Below, piece by piece: positions 27,483 through 35,980 of a stretch of DNA of 64,000 bases (position 1 is the first letter of the stretch; the number at the start of each line of letters is the position of its first letter). The position numbers and the translations under genes are program-made. The notes beneath the pieces were generated by a model that worked only from the letters and a program-made list of their open reading frames with translations, did not search any database and was not told where the DNA came from. This DNA comes from an uncultured Treponema sp. (GTDB lineage: Bacteria > Spirochaetota > Spirochaetia > Treponematales > Treponemataceae), in NCBI GenBank assembly GCA_910584475.1, contig CAJUBD010000014.1:1-64000 (forward strand). Direction: 5' to 3'.

Positions 27483-30178
27483 TAGTTTAGTACATTATTA
27501 AGATATATGAAAAAAACATATTGGAGATTCCATTTTGAATTATCTCAAATCTTTGCCGATACAGAAAAATCTTAAATCTTCGTTTTACGAAATTGAACAG
27601 TTTAATAAAAATCTGAAAGGAAAACTGTCATTTCTTGATGATAAGGAACATAGGGAAGAAAATGCAAAATTAATGAAAGATGGTGATAAATTCAAAATAA
27701 GATTTGTTTCAAATGCTAATTATCAAAGATATGGAGAATATATTTCTTCTGTAAAATTTGCAACCAATGATAATATTTATTTTAGTGATGATGCATTAGT
27801 TACAAGTATTTCTTTTACCCCTTGTTTTGAATATGAAGTTTCTATATCTAGTATTTACAAAGGCAACAAATCAAATTACTATAGAATTGCATTGCCACTT
27901 ACAGAAAATTTAACTTTCCATTGGCTATTTAATTGTTACAACTTTTGTTTTGATGGAACTGGTTGCTGTTCTGAACTAATTAAAACATATGTAGACGGCA
28001 AAGAATTTCATATATACAAAATAAAAACTTATTTGTTTATTGACTGTCTGAAAATGATTGATTTCAACTCGTTTTATGACCAAGTTATTTGTATTTTGTG
28101 TGCTCTTGGAATTTTGACAGGTTATTTTGTCGAAAATGAATGTTTTGTGTTTTCATCAACAACCAAAGAATTTGAAAAAATCGAATATGTCGAATTTAAA
28201 TCGTTACGAAAATCAATACTTTCACCTTATAATATATTGCCAACAAATCCATATATGTTTTTCCCTCACGACATTGCGCAACGCAAACGAAATATTATGG
28301 CGCATGTTTATTCTGATGTTTTTACTAGACTTGTAAACAAAACATACATTTCTTTGCCTCTAGAGAATACTTTATTTGTTTTTTTGGAGGCCCTTTCATA
28401 CCCTTTGGATACTCAGCCAATTTGCCTTTCAGTGGTATTAGAGGGGCTTTGCAATTATGTAAAAGACAACAGGGGAAATGACTTTCTGCCAATTCCTGAT
28501 AAAAATGCTGCAAATAAATTGAGAGAAGAAATGAAATCATTATTGGAAAAATATTCTGCTAACTTTTCTTTTGATGGGAGAGAGATAATTGAGAAAAAAA
28601 TAGCAGATATTAACAGTCCAACAAACAGAGGCAAATTTGAAAAAGCTATGGAACTACTTGGCTTGAATTTATCTGATTATGAAAAAAAAGTGTTGTTGAA
28701 CAGAAATGTTTTTTTGCATGGCAGAATAGATTTGAAAGCCGATGAAATAAAAGAAGATGCTCCGTATTATGTAAAACCATTGTTTTCCTCACAAGTATTG
28801 ATACGACTATTATATAAAATGATTTTGAAAATAATAGGGTATGAAGGTATTATTACAAATATATTAAAATACAATGAGAATATCTTTGAAATGATAAAAG
28901 GCGAACCATGGTTAATCAACATATAATGCATAATTTATATTGTCTAACAAATAAAAGTTCATTTAAATCATAAAATATTAATCTTTATACCATTCTTGAA
29001 ATTAGTTTTTCAATTACATAGTTTCTTTCTCTATGTATTAAATTCCAATAAGGAAAAATAATATCATTTCATCCCCTCAATAATTCTAATTTCTTCTTCA
29101 TCTAAACCATACAACTGATAGACCAATTCGTCAATTTCTGCTTCAAGTTTGCTTGTATCTGACATACGATCGGCTTTTTTTGCGTCTGTAATTTTATCTA
29201 CCAATGCAATTATATGTTGTTCTTGAGACTCATTTGCATGTGGAATTGGCAAGTCAATCAATTCGTACATATTGCAATGGTTGTTTGTACTTGTCTTTCT
29301 GAACAACCAGTCAGATAGTTTTGAGTTTAAAATCGCCAAAATAAATTTGGCGGAACTTGGATTCGGTAAATATAGGATATTTACCGAATGCAAGAACACA
29401 AATTTTGTGTTCTTGCATTCGGCGTAAGCCGCGTGAATTCTACATGCATCTGTTGTTCCAGTAATGTTTTGTGTTACGAGGACTGCTCCAGCATTATAAT
29501 TCCGCTTAACTAATTCTTGAACTTGTTTGTTGGGTTTCCCAAAAAAAACATCGGTATCAATGCAATATCTATGTACATTTGCGCCCTTTGCAATAAAAAT
29601 ATCTGTTTGAATTTCAGACTTGATTTTCGGCAGATAAATTGTATTGATATTGCCTTGCAAAGAATCAGCAATTATAGTTTTTAACTTTTGATGTGATTTC
29701 ACTTTTTTTATGATGTCCATCTCACCCTTCATAATCAAAGGTATTTCATAACGAGCAGAAAAATATCTTTTTAGTTCAAGTTGATTCACATTTTCAAAGG
29801 TTAGGGAATTGATTGTGCTTATATCATTGTTTATGGAAATCTTGAATTGCGTATCATTATTTGGGCAAGATTTTATGAATATAGAAATACAAGTTCCTTG
29901 CAAAACTGATTTAAATACTTGACCGCCATTATTTGGTGCTATTTTGGGAAATTCAATTATTTTTTGTATTTTGGCTTTTGTTAACAACAATTCTCTTGTA
30001 TAAGCGGAACTCATATCACACATCAATGAACTTTGTACAATAAGCGTAGATACTCCACTTTCTTTAAGTAGATTATAAGAGGCTTCAATAAATAGTTTGT
30101 ACAGATTTTGCTTTCCGACATCCTTTCCCTCTGAGTACGGATACTGTTCTTTTGAAACAATGCCCTTTTTCACTTGCG
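26263..30178. mobile_element. invertible DNA segment (3.9 kb)
   Basis: Bounded by the 126-bp inverted repeats. It contains the active 3' half of the methyltransferase, a HEPN-like gene and the silent alternative 3' half. A serine invertase gene is immediately outside the right repeat. Confidence 0.8.
27535..28926 (+). CDS. HEPN-like protein of unknown function carried in the invertible segment
   Basis: 463 residues, no family recognised with certainty. Two R-x4-H motifs typical of HEPN RNases are seen: R252-NIMA-H257 and R390-NVFL-H395, the latter in an LLNRNVFLHGR context like ApeA-type C-terminal domains. Start is TTG with GGAG 8 nt upstream, 52 nt after the methyltransferase stop. Codon use is much more AT-rich than in the flanking genes, which suggests separate acquisition. 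It stays downstream of the same recognition half in either orientation. A role as an abortive-infection RNase is inference. Confidence 0.6.
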   Translation: MNYLKSLPIQKNLKSSFYEIEQFNKNLKGKLSFLDDKEHREENAKLMKDGDKFKIRFVSNANYQRYGEYISSVKFATNDNIYFSDDALVTSISFTPCFEYEVSISSIYKGNKSNYYRIALPLTENLTFHWLFNCYNFCFDGTGCCSELIKTYVDGKEFHIYKIKTYLFIDCLKMIDFNSFYDQVICILCALGILTGYFVENECFVFSSTTKEFEKIEYVEFKSLRKSILSPYNILPTNPYMFFPHDIAQRKRNIMAHVYSDVFTRLVNKTYISLPLENTLFVFLEALSYPLDTQPICLSVVLEGLCNYVKDNRGNDFLPIPDKNAANKLREEMKSLLEKYSANFSFDGREIIEKKIADINSPTNRGKFEKAMELLGLNLSDYEKKVLLNRNVFLHGRIDLKADEIKEDAPYYVKPLFSSQVLIRLLYKMILKIIGYEGIITNILKYNENIFEMIKGEPWLINI

Positions 30179-30299
30179 CATACGGTGGATTTCCAATAAC
30201 AATATCAAATCCTCCGCAAGGCGCAGCGTTGCATCCTGACCGTTTGTTTGCAACGTTGCCCTCTCCGCCATCGGACTCTCTTGTCTTTATCCCGAACAT
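29064..30299 (-). pseudogene. silent alternative 3' half of the methyltransferase (recognition domain cassette)
   Basis: 411 codons from the ATG that corresponds to M690 of the active gene. The first 40 or so residues, through NPPY, are identical to the active gene because they lie in the inverted repeat. After NPPY the sequence diverges completely and then converges again on the conserved end (HIIALVDKITDAKKAD, DELVYQLYGLDEEE). SAM motif I is absent, so alone it cannot be a methyltransferase. It has no promoter or Shine-Dalgarno of its own. Inversion would join it to the N-terminal 689 residues to give a protein of about 1100 residues with another specificity. It is best seen as a stored cassette, not decay. 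Confidence 0.88.
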
Positions 30300-30304
30300 C
30301 CATT
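30179..30304 (-). repeat. 126-bp perfect inverted repeat, copy B
   Basis: Reverse complement of 26137-26262 with no mismatch. It forms the start of the silent cassette and the last codons plus stop of the invertase gene. Candidate crossover site B is 30220-30262. Confidence 0.98.
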
Positions 30305-30889
30305 AGTTTTAAAATATCGCCACAAAGTACTCCTGTCAACCTTCAGTTTTCGCGCAATTTCCGATTTCGGTATTTTTTGATTGAGCATTTCAGCGATTTC
30401 TTTTTCTCTGCCTGAGAGTTTGTTTTTTATATTCTTGCTTCCCGTGATTCTTCCCAATTTCATCCCTTCCGCCCGCTTCCTTGCCAAAGCCTCCTTTGTG
30501 CGCTGGCTTATTAAGTTCCTTTCAATCTCTGCACTCAGTCCGAAAGCGAATGCCAGCACTTTGCTTTGAATATCATCGCCGAGCCGGTAGTTGTCCTTTA
30601 TCGTCCAGATTTTGCATTCCTTGTTCATGCAAATCGAAAGGATTTCCATAATCATAAAAAGGTTGCGTCCGAGCCGCGACAGTTCCGAACAGATGATGAG
30701 GTCGTCTTTTTGCACTTTGTTCAGTAGTTTTCCGAGCTGCCGCTTGTTGTAGTTTTTTGTTCCGGAAATTGTCTCTTCAATCCATCCGTCAATTTTGATT
30801 CCGCTTCGATTGCAGAAATTGTTGATTTCGAATCGTTGGTTTTCGATTGTCTGCTTGTCCGTGGACACGCGAATATAGCCGTAAGTCAT
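30287..30889 (-). CDS. serine site-specific recombinase (DNA invertase, Pin/Hin type)
   Basis: 200 residues. Resolvase catalytic domain with YGYIRVSTDKQ (catalytic Ser), the SELSRLGRN motif and AFGLSAEIERNLISQRTKEAL, then a short helix-turn-helix (KSEIARKLKVDRSTLWRY). This is the size and layout of small invertases. The ATG at 30889 is chosen because domain homology begins there and an extended -10 lies 6 nt upstream. The final residues NGCSG and the TAA are encoded inside the 126-bp repeat, so inversion leaves the protein unchanged. It is the obvious candidate to flip the 3.9-kb segment; read-through could transcribe the silent cassette. Confidence 0.92.
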   Translation of the reverse strand: MTYGYIRVSTDKQTIENQRFEINNFCNRSGIKIDGWIEETISGTKNYNKRQLGKLLNKVQKDDLIICSELSRLGRNLFMIMEILSICMNKECKIWTIKDNYRLGDDIQSKVLAFAFGLSAEIERNLISQRTKEALARKRAEGMKLGRITGSKNIKNKLSGREKEIAEMLNQKIPKSEIARKLKVDRSTLWRYFKTNGCSG

Positions 30890-30895
30890 GCGGAA

Positions 30896-30901
30896 ATTAT
30901 A
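30896..30901 (-). promoter_or_regulatory. extended -10 promoter of the invertase, leaderless
   Basis: On the minus strand TGCTATAAT is followed by TTCCGC and then the ATG at 30889, giving +1 at the start codon. No good -35 is seen, which suggests low expression. Confidence 0.55.
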
Positions 30902-30951
30902 GCATTTTATATGCGAGAAAAATGTTTGGCGGGGTCTTGTGCATTTGTGTG

Positions 30952-31262
30952 ATTCCTTATTTTTCAGCAACGAAGAAAGTATCAACTTTCGAGTTGCTGA
31001 AAAAGTCGTTTCGTAGTGAAACGAGAAACGACAGTAAATAAACGAGTTTTTGAAGAAAACTCGAGTTAAAGTGAACGGCGACATTTTAGCCGTTCACTTT
31101 AAACATTCCTTATTTTGCGACAGCGCAGGAAACATCAGTTTCCGAGAATGTCGCAAAGGCGGTTTCGTAATGCAATGAGAAACCGCAGTAAATAAACGAG
31201 TTTTTGAAGAAAACTCGAGTTAAAGTGAACGGCGACATTTTAGCCGTTCACTTTAAACATTT
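30952..31262 (-). repeat. four-hairpin intergenic element, two tandem units (d, e)
   Basis: Unit d: boundary ATTCCTTA 30952-30959, H1 30961-31004, H2 31005-31032, H3 31041-31067, H4 to 31102. Unit e repeats the order to 31262, 8 nt from the ppaC stop. H3-H4 and flanks (31032-31107 and 31186-31261) are a perfect 76-bp direct repeat, while H1 and H2 differ in sequence but keep complementary arms. On the minus strand the array lies upstream of the invertase gene. Confidence 0.8.
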
Positions 31263-31269
31263 ATAAGAA

Positions 31270-32931
31270 TCAGCCGCCAATCAATGCGATTTGTTCCGTG
31301 AGCATCGGGATGAGCTGCTTCTTCCTCGAAACCACGTCGTTCAAATAATACACGCCGTCTTCCTGCTTGGGAAAAGTGAAAAGCGATTCGTACTTTTTGT
31401 CGCAGGCGAAAAACAAAAGCGAACTTAACTTCGTAATGTCGGTAACAAGAAGCGCGGCGAAAATCATCTTGCCCGCGCGGCGGTTCGCCTCCAATTCGTC
31501 GAGGAATTCTTTCTTTCTCGCGAGAATGTCGTGCGGAGAATCCACTTCGATTTGGCTTACCGTGTACGAAACCTTTCCTTCGACATATTCTTTCAAATCC
31601 TGCGCGATGATGTCCTGCGCGCTTCTCGAACCGATGACGCTTCCCGCCGCGATGATCTCTTCGCCGAGTTTTTGAATGTCGAGATTCGTGATCGCGCTCA
31701 AATATTCGGCGGTCTCTCGGTCGATTTCCGTCGTCGTCGCCGATTTCAAAATCAGCGTGTCCGAAAGAATTCCGCAAAGCAAAATGCCCGCGATTTCCAC
31801 CGGTACGGGAATTTTGTTCTCGCGGTAAAGTTCGGTTATCAAAGTGGAAGTCGAGCCGACAGGCTTGTTCAAAAACAAAATCGGCTCTTTCGTGCAAAGC
31901 GTCCCGATTCTGTGGTGGTCGATCACTTCGCGGATTTTGTAGTGCTCGTAACCGTCAATCACTTGCGTGGCTTCGTTGTGATCCACCAAAATCAATTCCA
32001 CGTTCGGCTCTTTGAGCAAGTCGCTTTCGGAAATTATTCCGATTACCTTGTTCGCATCGTCCACCACGGGAAGGCAGCGGCACGGCACAAGGCGTAAAAG
32101 TCCTTTGACCTTCGAAATGGGATCATAGCGATGCACGGCGGAAATCAAAGAATCCGCCATCGAGCAGACCGGCGTGGAATACGCTATGAGCATTGAAGTG
32201 GAAGATGTTCCGTAGGGCGAAATGATGACGCTCACGCCGTTTTTTTCGGCTTTGTCACGAAGCGTTTTTGAAAGCGTTTGCCCGCTCGTCAAAACCAAAA
32301 GGCGGATTTTCGCGTCGATGCATTGCTCCTGGATTTCCGGCCGGTTCGAAGCGATTACGACGAGCGGCTCGGTCTTGTGATGCTTAAGCCGTTCTTTGAA
32401 AGATTCGGTTTCCGAAGAGCCTATCAAAATCGTCGCCTTGAAAATCTCGTTTTCATTCTCCAAAATTATCGGCTGCGCGTTCAGCGTTTCTCTTATCAAG
32501 GCGATGTTCGTCACGACAGGAGACTTTTTTTCGGGATTCATTTGAATCAAAAGGTTTTTGGCAAAAGCGTTGTAATGCAAAAGCGACTTGTACGCTCCGT
32601 TTTCGTCCACAATCGGAATCACTTGATCCTGCGTTTTTTCCAAATTTCCCAAAACTTTCCAAAGCGAATCTTTTTCATGCGCGACTTGAAAATTGTTGTC
32701 GATGTAGAACGCCACTTTCGGAGAAATTTCTGAAATGTATTCAGGAGGCTTCACGCCGAATTTGTTAAAAACATAGTCGGTTTGCGGCGAAAGATGTCCC
32801 GCGCGCGCCGCTACATAATTGTCGTGTCCCAAAAGTTCCTTTAGCTTTTTGTACGCCGCCGCCGCCACCACGGAATCGGTGTCAGGATTTTTGTGCCCGA
32901 AAATAAAAACAGTCTTTTCTTTTGCTTCCAT
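31270..32931 (-). CDS. ppaC: manganese-dependent inorganic pyrophosphatase, family II, CBS-DRTGG type
   Basis: 553 residues, the usual length for the regulated subgroup. Hydrolyses pyrophosphate to phosphate in the cytoplasm. Order: DHH domain with GHKNPDTDSV (11-20 region), CBS 1, a DRTGG insert, CBS 2 (RLVPCRCLPVVDDANKVIG), then LVDHNE and EVIDHHRIG metal ligands, and a C-terminal DHHA2 domain. The CBS pair normally binds adenine nucleotides and adjusts activity. AGGAA lies upstream of the ATG. A promoter is at 32954-32982. The 3' end abuts the four-hairpin array. Confidence 0.93.
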   Translation of the reverse strand: MEAKEKTVFIFGHKNPDTDSVVAAAAYKKLKELLGHDNYVAARAGHLSPQTDYVFNKFGVKPPEYISEISPKVAFYIDNNFQVAHEKDSLWKVLGNLEKTQDQVIPIVDENGAYKSLLHYNAFAKNLLIQMNPEKKSPVVTNIALIRETLNAQPIILENENEIFKATILIGSSETESFKERLKHHKTEPLVVIASNRPEIQEQCIDAKIRLLVLTSGQTLSKTLRDKAEKNGVSVIISPYGTSSTSMLIAYSTPVCSMADSLISAVHRYDPISKVKGLLRLVPCRCLPVVDDANKVIGIISESDLLKEPNVELILVDHNEATQVIDGYEHYKIREVIDHHRIGTLCTKEPILFLNKPVGSTSTLITELYRENKIPVPVEIAGILLCGILSDTLILKSATTTEIDRETAEYLSAITNLDIQKLGEEIIAAGSVIGSRSAQDIIAQDLKEYVEGKVSYTVSQIEVDSPHDILARKKEFLDELEANRRAGKMIFAALLVTDITKLSSLLFFACDKKYESLFTFPKQEDGVYYLNDVVSRKKQLIPMLTEQIALIGG

Positions 32932-32953
32932 AATTTATTTTTCCTATGCAAAA

Positions 32954-32982
32954 ACTATAGCAAAATTTTGGCGCAAAATCAA
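32954..32982 (-). promoter_or_regulatory. ppaC promoter
   Basis: TTGATT (32977-32982), a 17-nt spacer and TATAGT (32954-32959) on the minus strand, giving a leader of about 16 nt with AGGAA. Confidence 0.6.
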
Positions 32983-32992
32983 GTGTAAAAAT

Positions 32993-33108
32993 CAACATAT
33001 CTCGACGCGGGCATCGAGGTATGTTGTTCTCATAAGGTATCGCAGTCGGACTTTGCACCCTTTATTACGATGCAAGCGTCAGGCTACGAAACCCTCCGCA
33101 CGAATCAA
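32993..33108 (+). repeat. about 117-bp dispersed intergenic repeat, copy 2
   Basis: About 85% identical to 16271-16387. The leading hairpin (CAACATATCTCGA with TCGAGGTATGTTG) is kept by paired changes. It lies just upstream of the ppaC promoter on the opposite strand. Confidence 0.85.
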
Positions 33109-33186
33109 GCGTCTTAAAAAAAACATTTTTTCTGCGCTTGTTTCTGCTTGGAAATTATTTTAACCTGCGCTCTCGCGCATTGCGAA

Positions 33187-33936
33187 TCAAGGACGCGCTA
33201 TCTCAAATCTGCTGATATAAAAAACCGTAAAATCCTCGACGCGTCCCAAAAACTGCCTGTCGATTTCGCGCATCACAAGCGGGATGCGCGGCGCCCTTAT
33301 CCCGCCGAGCGCATAGACATAGTAACTCTCTCCGTATTTGAAGCAGCAAATTCCCGCCACCATCTTCTGCGCACCCACCGCCGTAATGGAATGCCATTTC
33401 AATGGAGTCGTATTTCGCTGCTCGAAGAAAAAATCGTCCGCCGCGCTTTTTATGACAAGTTCCGAACCATAATCGGAAAGCATGTCCATCCGCAAATGCG
33501 AGGCGATTCGAATTTTCCCATTAGAATCTTCGCGCTCCACCAATTCCGTCAAAGGAAAAAGAGGCGTGGACTTGTCCTTTTTTTCGTCAGTATAAATGAT
33601 TTCCTTGTAAAGTGAAATGTCGCTGAAAATGTCCACCGCCTGTTCAATCACGGACTCGTTTTTTTCCGCAGGCATCTTGTAGATGATTTCCGCGAGATAA
33701 TTCGGATTGACTTCCTCAAAATCACCAATCATCTCGTCGACGAAAGGCGAAAGCTCGTTTTTAATCGAACGCCTTTTCATCTTGCCGATGTTGCGGATTA
33801 CGATTTCGCCGCGTTCGAGGCTTTCGATTTCTTCCGCGCTCCAAGTCGAATCGAAAATGCCTTCATACGACATTTCCTGCGAAAAAGCGATTCCTGCCAA
33901 AACAAAACAAAAGAAAAGAAAAAGAAATTTTTTCAT
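33187..33936 (-). CDS. exported protein of unknown function
   Basis: 249 residues from ATG 33936. A classic signal peptide (KKFLFLFFCFVLAGIAFSQ) with cleavage after AFS predicts export to the periplasm or outer surface. The mature part has no recognised domain; it begins EMSYEGIFDSTWSAEEIESL and includes a VIRNIGKMKR segment. It may belong to a spirochaete-restricted family, but I cannot name it with confidence. A GTG at 33957 would add seven residues; no strong Shine-Dalgarno supports either start. The HD-GYP gene lies downstream on the other side of a short gap... it is encoded on the same strand upstream of this gene. Confidence 0.65.
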   Translation of the reverse strand: MKKFLFLFFCFVLAGIAFSQEMSYEGIFDSTWSAEEIESLERGEIVIRNIGKMKRRSIKNELSPFVDEMIGDFEEVNPNYLAEIIYKMPAEKNESVIEQAVDIFSDISLYKEIIYTDEKKDKSTPLFPLTELVEREDSNGKIRIASHLRMDMLSDYGSELVIKSAADDFFFEQRNTTPLKWHSITAVGAQKMVAGICCFKYGESYYVYALGGIRAPRIPLVMREIDRQFLGRVEDFTVFYISRFEIARP

Positions 33937-34036
33937 AAAAAACTTGCGCGCGCCCACTTTGTTTTATTGAACGCCCTCTCCATTACCTACTACTTATTAC
34001 CCATTACCATTCATCGCGCCGCAGACGCGACGAAAA

Positions 34037-35668
34037 CTACGCTTCGGTCGGCGCTTCGTTTTCTATATAATAAACGAGGGCATCATAAATTTCCTGCGTG
34101 AAATTCTTTCCGATGTCGGTCGAAAGAATTTGGAACGCCTGCTTCCGGCTCAGAGCCTTGCGGTACGGTCTGTCGGTAGTGAGCGCGTCGTATATGTCGG
34201 CGCAGGAAATTATCATCGCCTCCTCGGGATATTCGCCCTGCTTTTTCTTGTTGTAACCGCTTCCGTCCAGTGTCTCGTGGTGATAACGCACGAAATCCTT
34301 CACATCCTTAAAGTACGGATTGGCGGAAAGAATCTTGTATCCGATTTCCGTGTGGCTTTCGACGACCTTGCGTTCATCCGCATTTAAAGCCGATGGCTTG
34401 TTCAAAACATCGTCGGCGATTCCAATTTTTCCGATGTCATGGAGCTGCGCGCCGTAACGAAGCATGTGAATGCGTTCCTCGTCGTAGCCAAGCCTTTGCG
34501 CGATGCCCACGGAATACTGCGCCACGCGGTCGGAATGTCCCTCAGTATACAAGTCTTTCGCCTCGAGCGCACTTGAGAGGGATTTTACCATGCTCATATT
34601 GCTTTCGGCGATTTTCGCGCGCAAATTGCGGTTGATTATTTCAATGGCGAAAAACGCCGCCGCGATTTCAAGCAGATACTGATGCTCAATGCTGAACGAT
34701 TCCTTGCTTTTTGAGCCGCGCGAAAGCGTGATTACGCCGAGCTTGTTCCTCTCGTTTCCAAAGGGCACGCTCACGACGGACCCCTTTATAAAAGGCTCCG
34801 CCTCCATCATTGAGTAGGTCGGATGGGAATTCCTATCAGGAATAAAAATCGACTGCCAGTTTTTAAAGGCCTGCCCCGAAATGCCTTCTCCGTTTTGCAG
34901 TGTCGGCACTTTTTCCCTGTCCACTTTGTGGAACGCAAACGGATACAGCGTCTTTGTAACATCATCGTAATGATAGGCGACCCCGCGTTCGAACGAAATT
35001 TGCCCCTTCAAATCGTCAAAGAAGCATGTGTTTACATCCGCGGTCTTTTCGTGCCGCTGCAATATGAACGGATATTTCGCCATCGACAAAAGATTGCGCT
35101 GGCTTTTCGCGGCTATCGAGGCGGCGTACAGATTTATTTGCAGGCGCGAGTTGAGCCTCGTCAAAAACTGAATGTCGCCGGCGTTGAGGATTTCGCCTTC
35201 AGTGTCGAATCCTTTCGCGCAAATCAAAAGCCAACCCATCATTTCGAAGCCATGCACTATCGGCAAGAAATAGTGTCCTTGGTAAAGAACCCTTATCACC
35301 TCGCCAATCATAGGATCCTCAATCTGGTAATTGGTGAACATTTTTTCCACGGGAATGACACCGCTTTCCATTGAAAGGCAGCCGATAAAAACCGAGTCGT
35401 CTGAAAAACTGGTGATTCCCTCGCGGTCAATCTCGCGGTATTCGTGGAATTCAGGTGCGTGCATAAAAAGATGCGCCGTACACGATGGAATCTTCTTTTC
35501 CACAAGCTCAATCACGGATTTAATCAAGCCGATTGTCGTGGTCCAATTGTTGATGGAGTCCATGCTGAACTCATCGTTCATGTCCGACATATTGAAGTCG
35601 GCATTCGGTGAGAAAAATTCATTTTCCAATGCGACCTCTTCGGTCGCCTCTTTTTTCGCTTTAGACAT
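34037..35668 (-). CDS. HD-GYP domain protein with N-terminal GAF-like sensor region
   Basis: 543 residues. N-terminal acidic region, then GAF-like domains (segments SVVSVPFGNERNKLGVITL and QYLLEIAAAFFAIEI), then a C-terminal HD-GYP domain: HD at 410-411 (LHDIGKIG) and HHETLDGSGYN at 463-473. HD-GYP proteins hydrolyse cyclic di-GMP; here the P of the GYP signature is N. The metal-binding residues look intact, so activity is plausible but the altered motif could change partner binding. ATG 35668 is chosen for its AAGGAT; an upstream in-frame ATG lacks support. The leader of more than 250 nt contains antisense remnants of another gene. Confidence 0.88.
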   Translation of the reverse strand: MSKAKKEATEEVALENEFFSPNADFNMSDMNDEFSMDSINNWTTTIGLIKSVIELVEKKIPSCTAHLFMHAPEFHEYREIDREGITSFSDDSVFIGCLSMESGVIPVEKMFTNYQIEDPMIGEVIRVLYQGHYFLPIVHGFEMMGWLLICAKGFDTEGEILNAGDIQFLTRLNSRLQINLYAASIAAKSQRNLLSMAKYPFILQRHEKTADVNTCFFDDLKGQISFERGVAYHYDDVTKTLYPFAFHKVDREKVPTLQNGEGISGQAFKNWQSIFIPDRNSHPTYSMMEAEPFIKGSVVSVPFGNERNKLGVITLSRGSKSKESFSIEHQYLLEIAAAFFAIEIINRNLRAKIAESNMSMVKSLSSALEAKDLYTEGHSDRVAQYSVGIAQRLGYDEERIHMLRYGAQLHDIGKIGIADDVLNKPSALNADERKVVESHTEIGYKILSANPYFKDVKDFVRYHHETLDGSGYNKKKQGEYPEEAMIISCADIYDALTTDRPYRKALSRKQAFQILSTDIGKNFTQEIYDALVYYIENEAPTEA

Positions 35669-35791
35669 AAAATCCTTTTTTATTCGCGCGACGCCCTGTC
35701 GTTTCCGTGCTTGACTCGCCAGTCGCGTGAGGAACGGTTTGAAAAATTTCCTTGCAGAGCAAGCGCATAGCACTTGACCACGGAAATCTAA

Positions 35792-35914
35792 TTCATCACA
35801 GACGGACGCGGCATCACGAGCTTTTCAGATCTTCAGGTCAAGCCCGAAGATGACATTTTTATTCACATCCATGGACGAGATTTTCAAGCCGTCTCACTGG
35901 ACGATTTTTTTTGA
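35792..35914 (+). pseudogene. possible C-terminal remnant of exonuclease VII large subunit (xseA)
   Basis: 40 codons ending in TGA, with a stop directly upstream in the same frame. The peptide (FITDGRGITSFSDLQV, then KPEDDIFIHIHGRDFQAV) has the pattern of the XseA C-terminus, an ITS-like strand, a G/P-E-D turn and an amphipathic strand. There is no start and no body. It lies antisense in the leader of the HD-GYP gene. The match is by eye and short. Confidence 0.35.
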
Positions 35915-35930
35915 TTCGCTTCCTTGTATA

Positions 35931-35958
35931 ATTATAACACACTTTTCCCAAAAAGCAA
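35931..35958 (-). promoter_or_regulatory. probable promoter of the HD-GYP gene
   Basis: TTGCTT (35953-35958), a 16-nt spacer and TATAAT (35931-35936) on the minus strand. It would give a leader of about 255 nt. Confidence 0.5.
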
Positions 35959-35980
35959 GGAAAATTTCAGAAAAAACAAT

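Noticed and set aside
30952..31262. CRISPR array or simple terminators
   Set aside because: The units are long and internally structured, variable parts are complementary stems and not spacers, and there are several hairpins per unit without U-runs.
35669..35930. cyclic-di-GMP riboswitch in the leader of the HD-GYP gene
   Set aside because: I could not find the GEMM conserved core in the leader; the region instead contains an antisense protein-like remnant.
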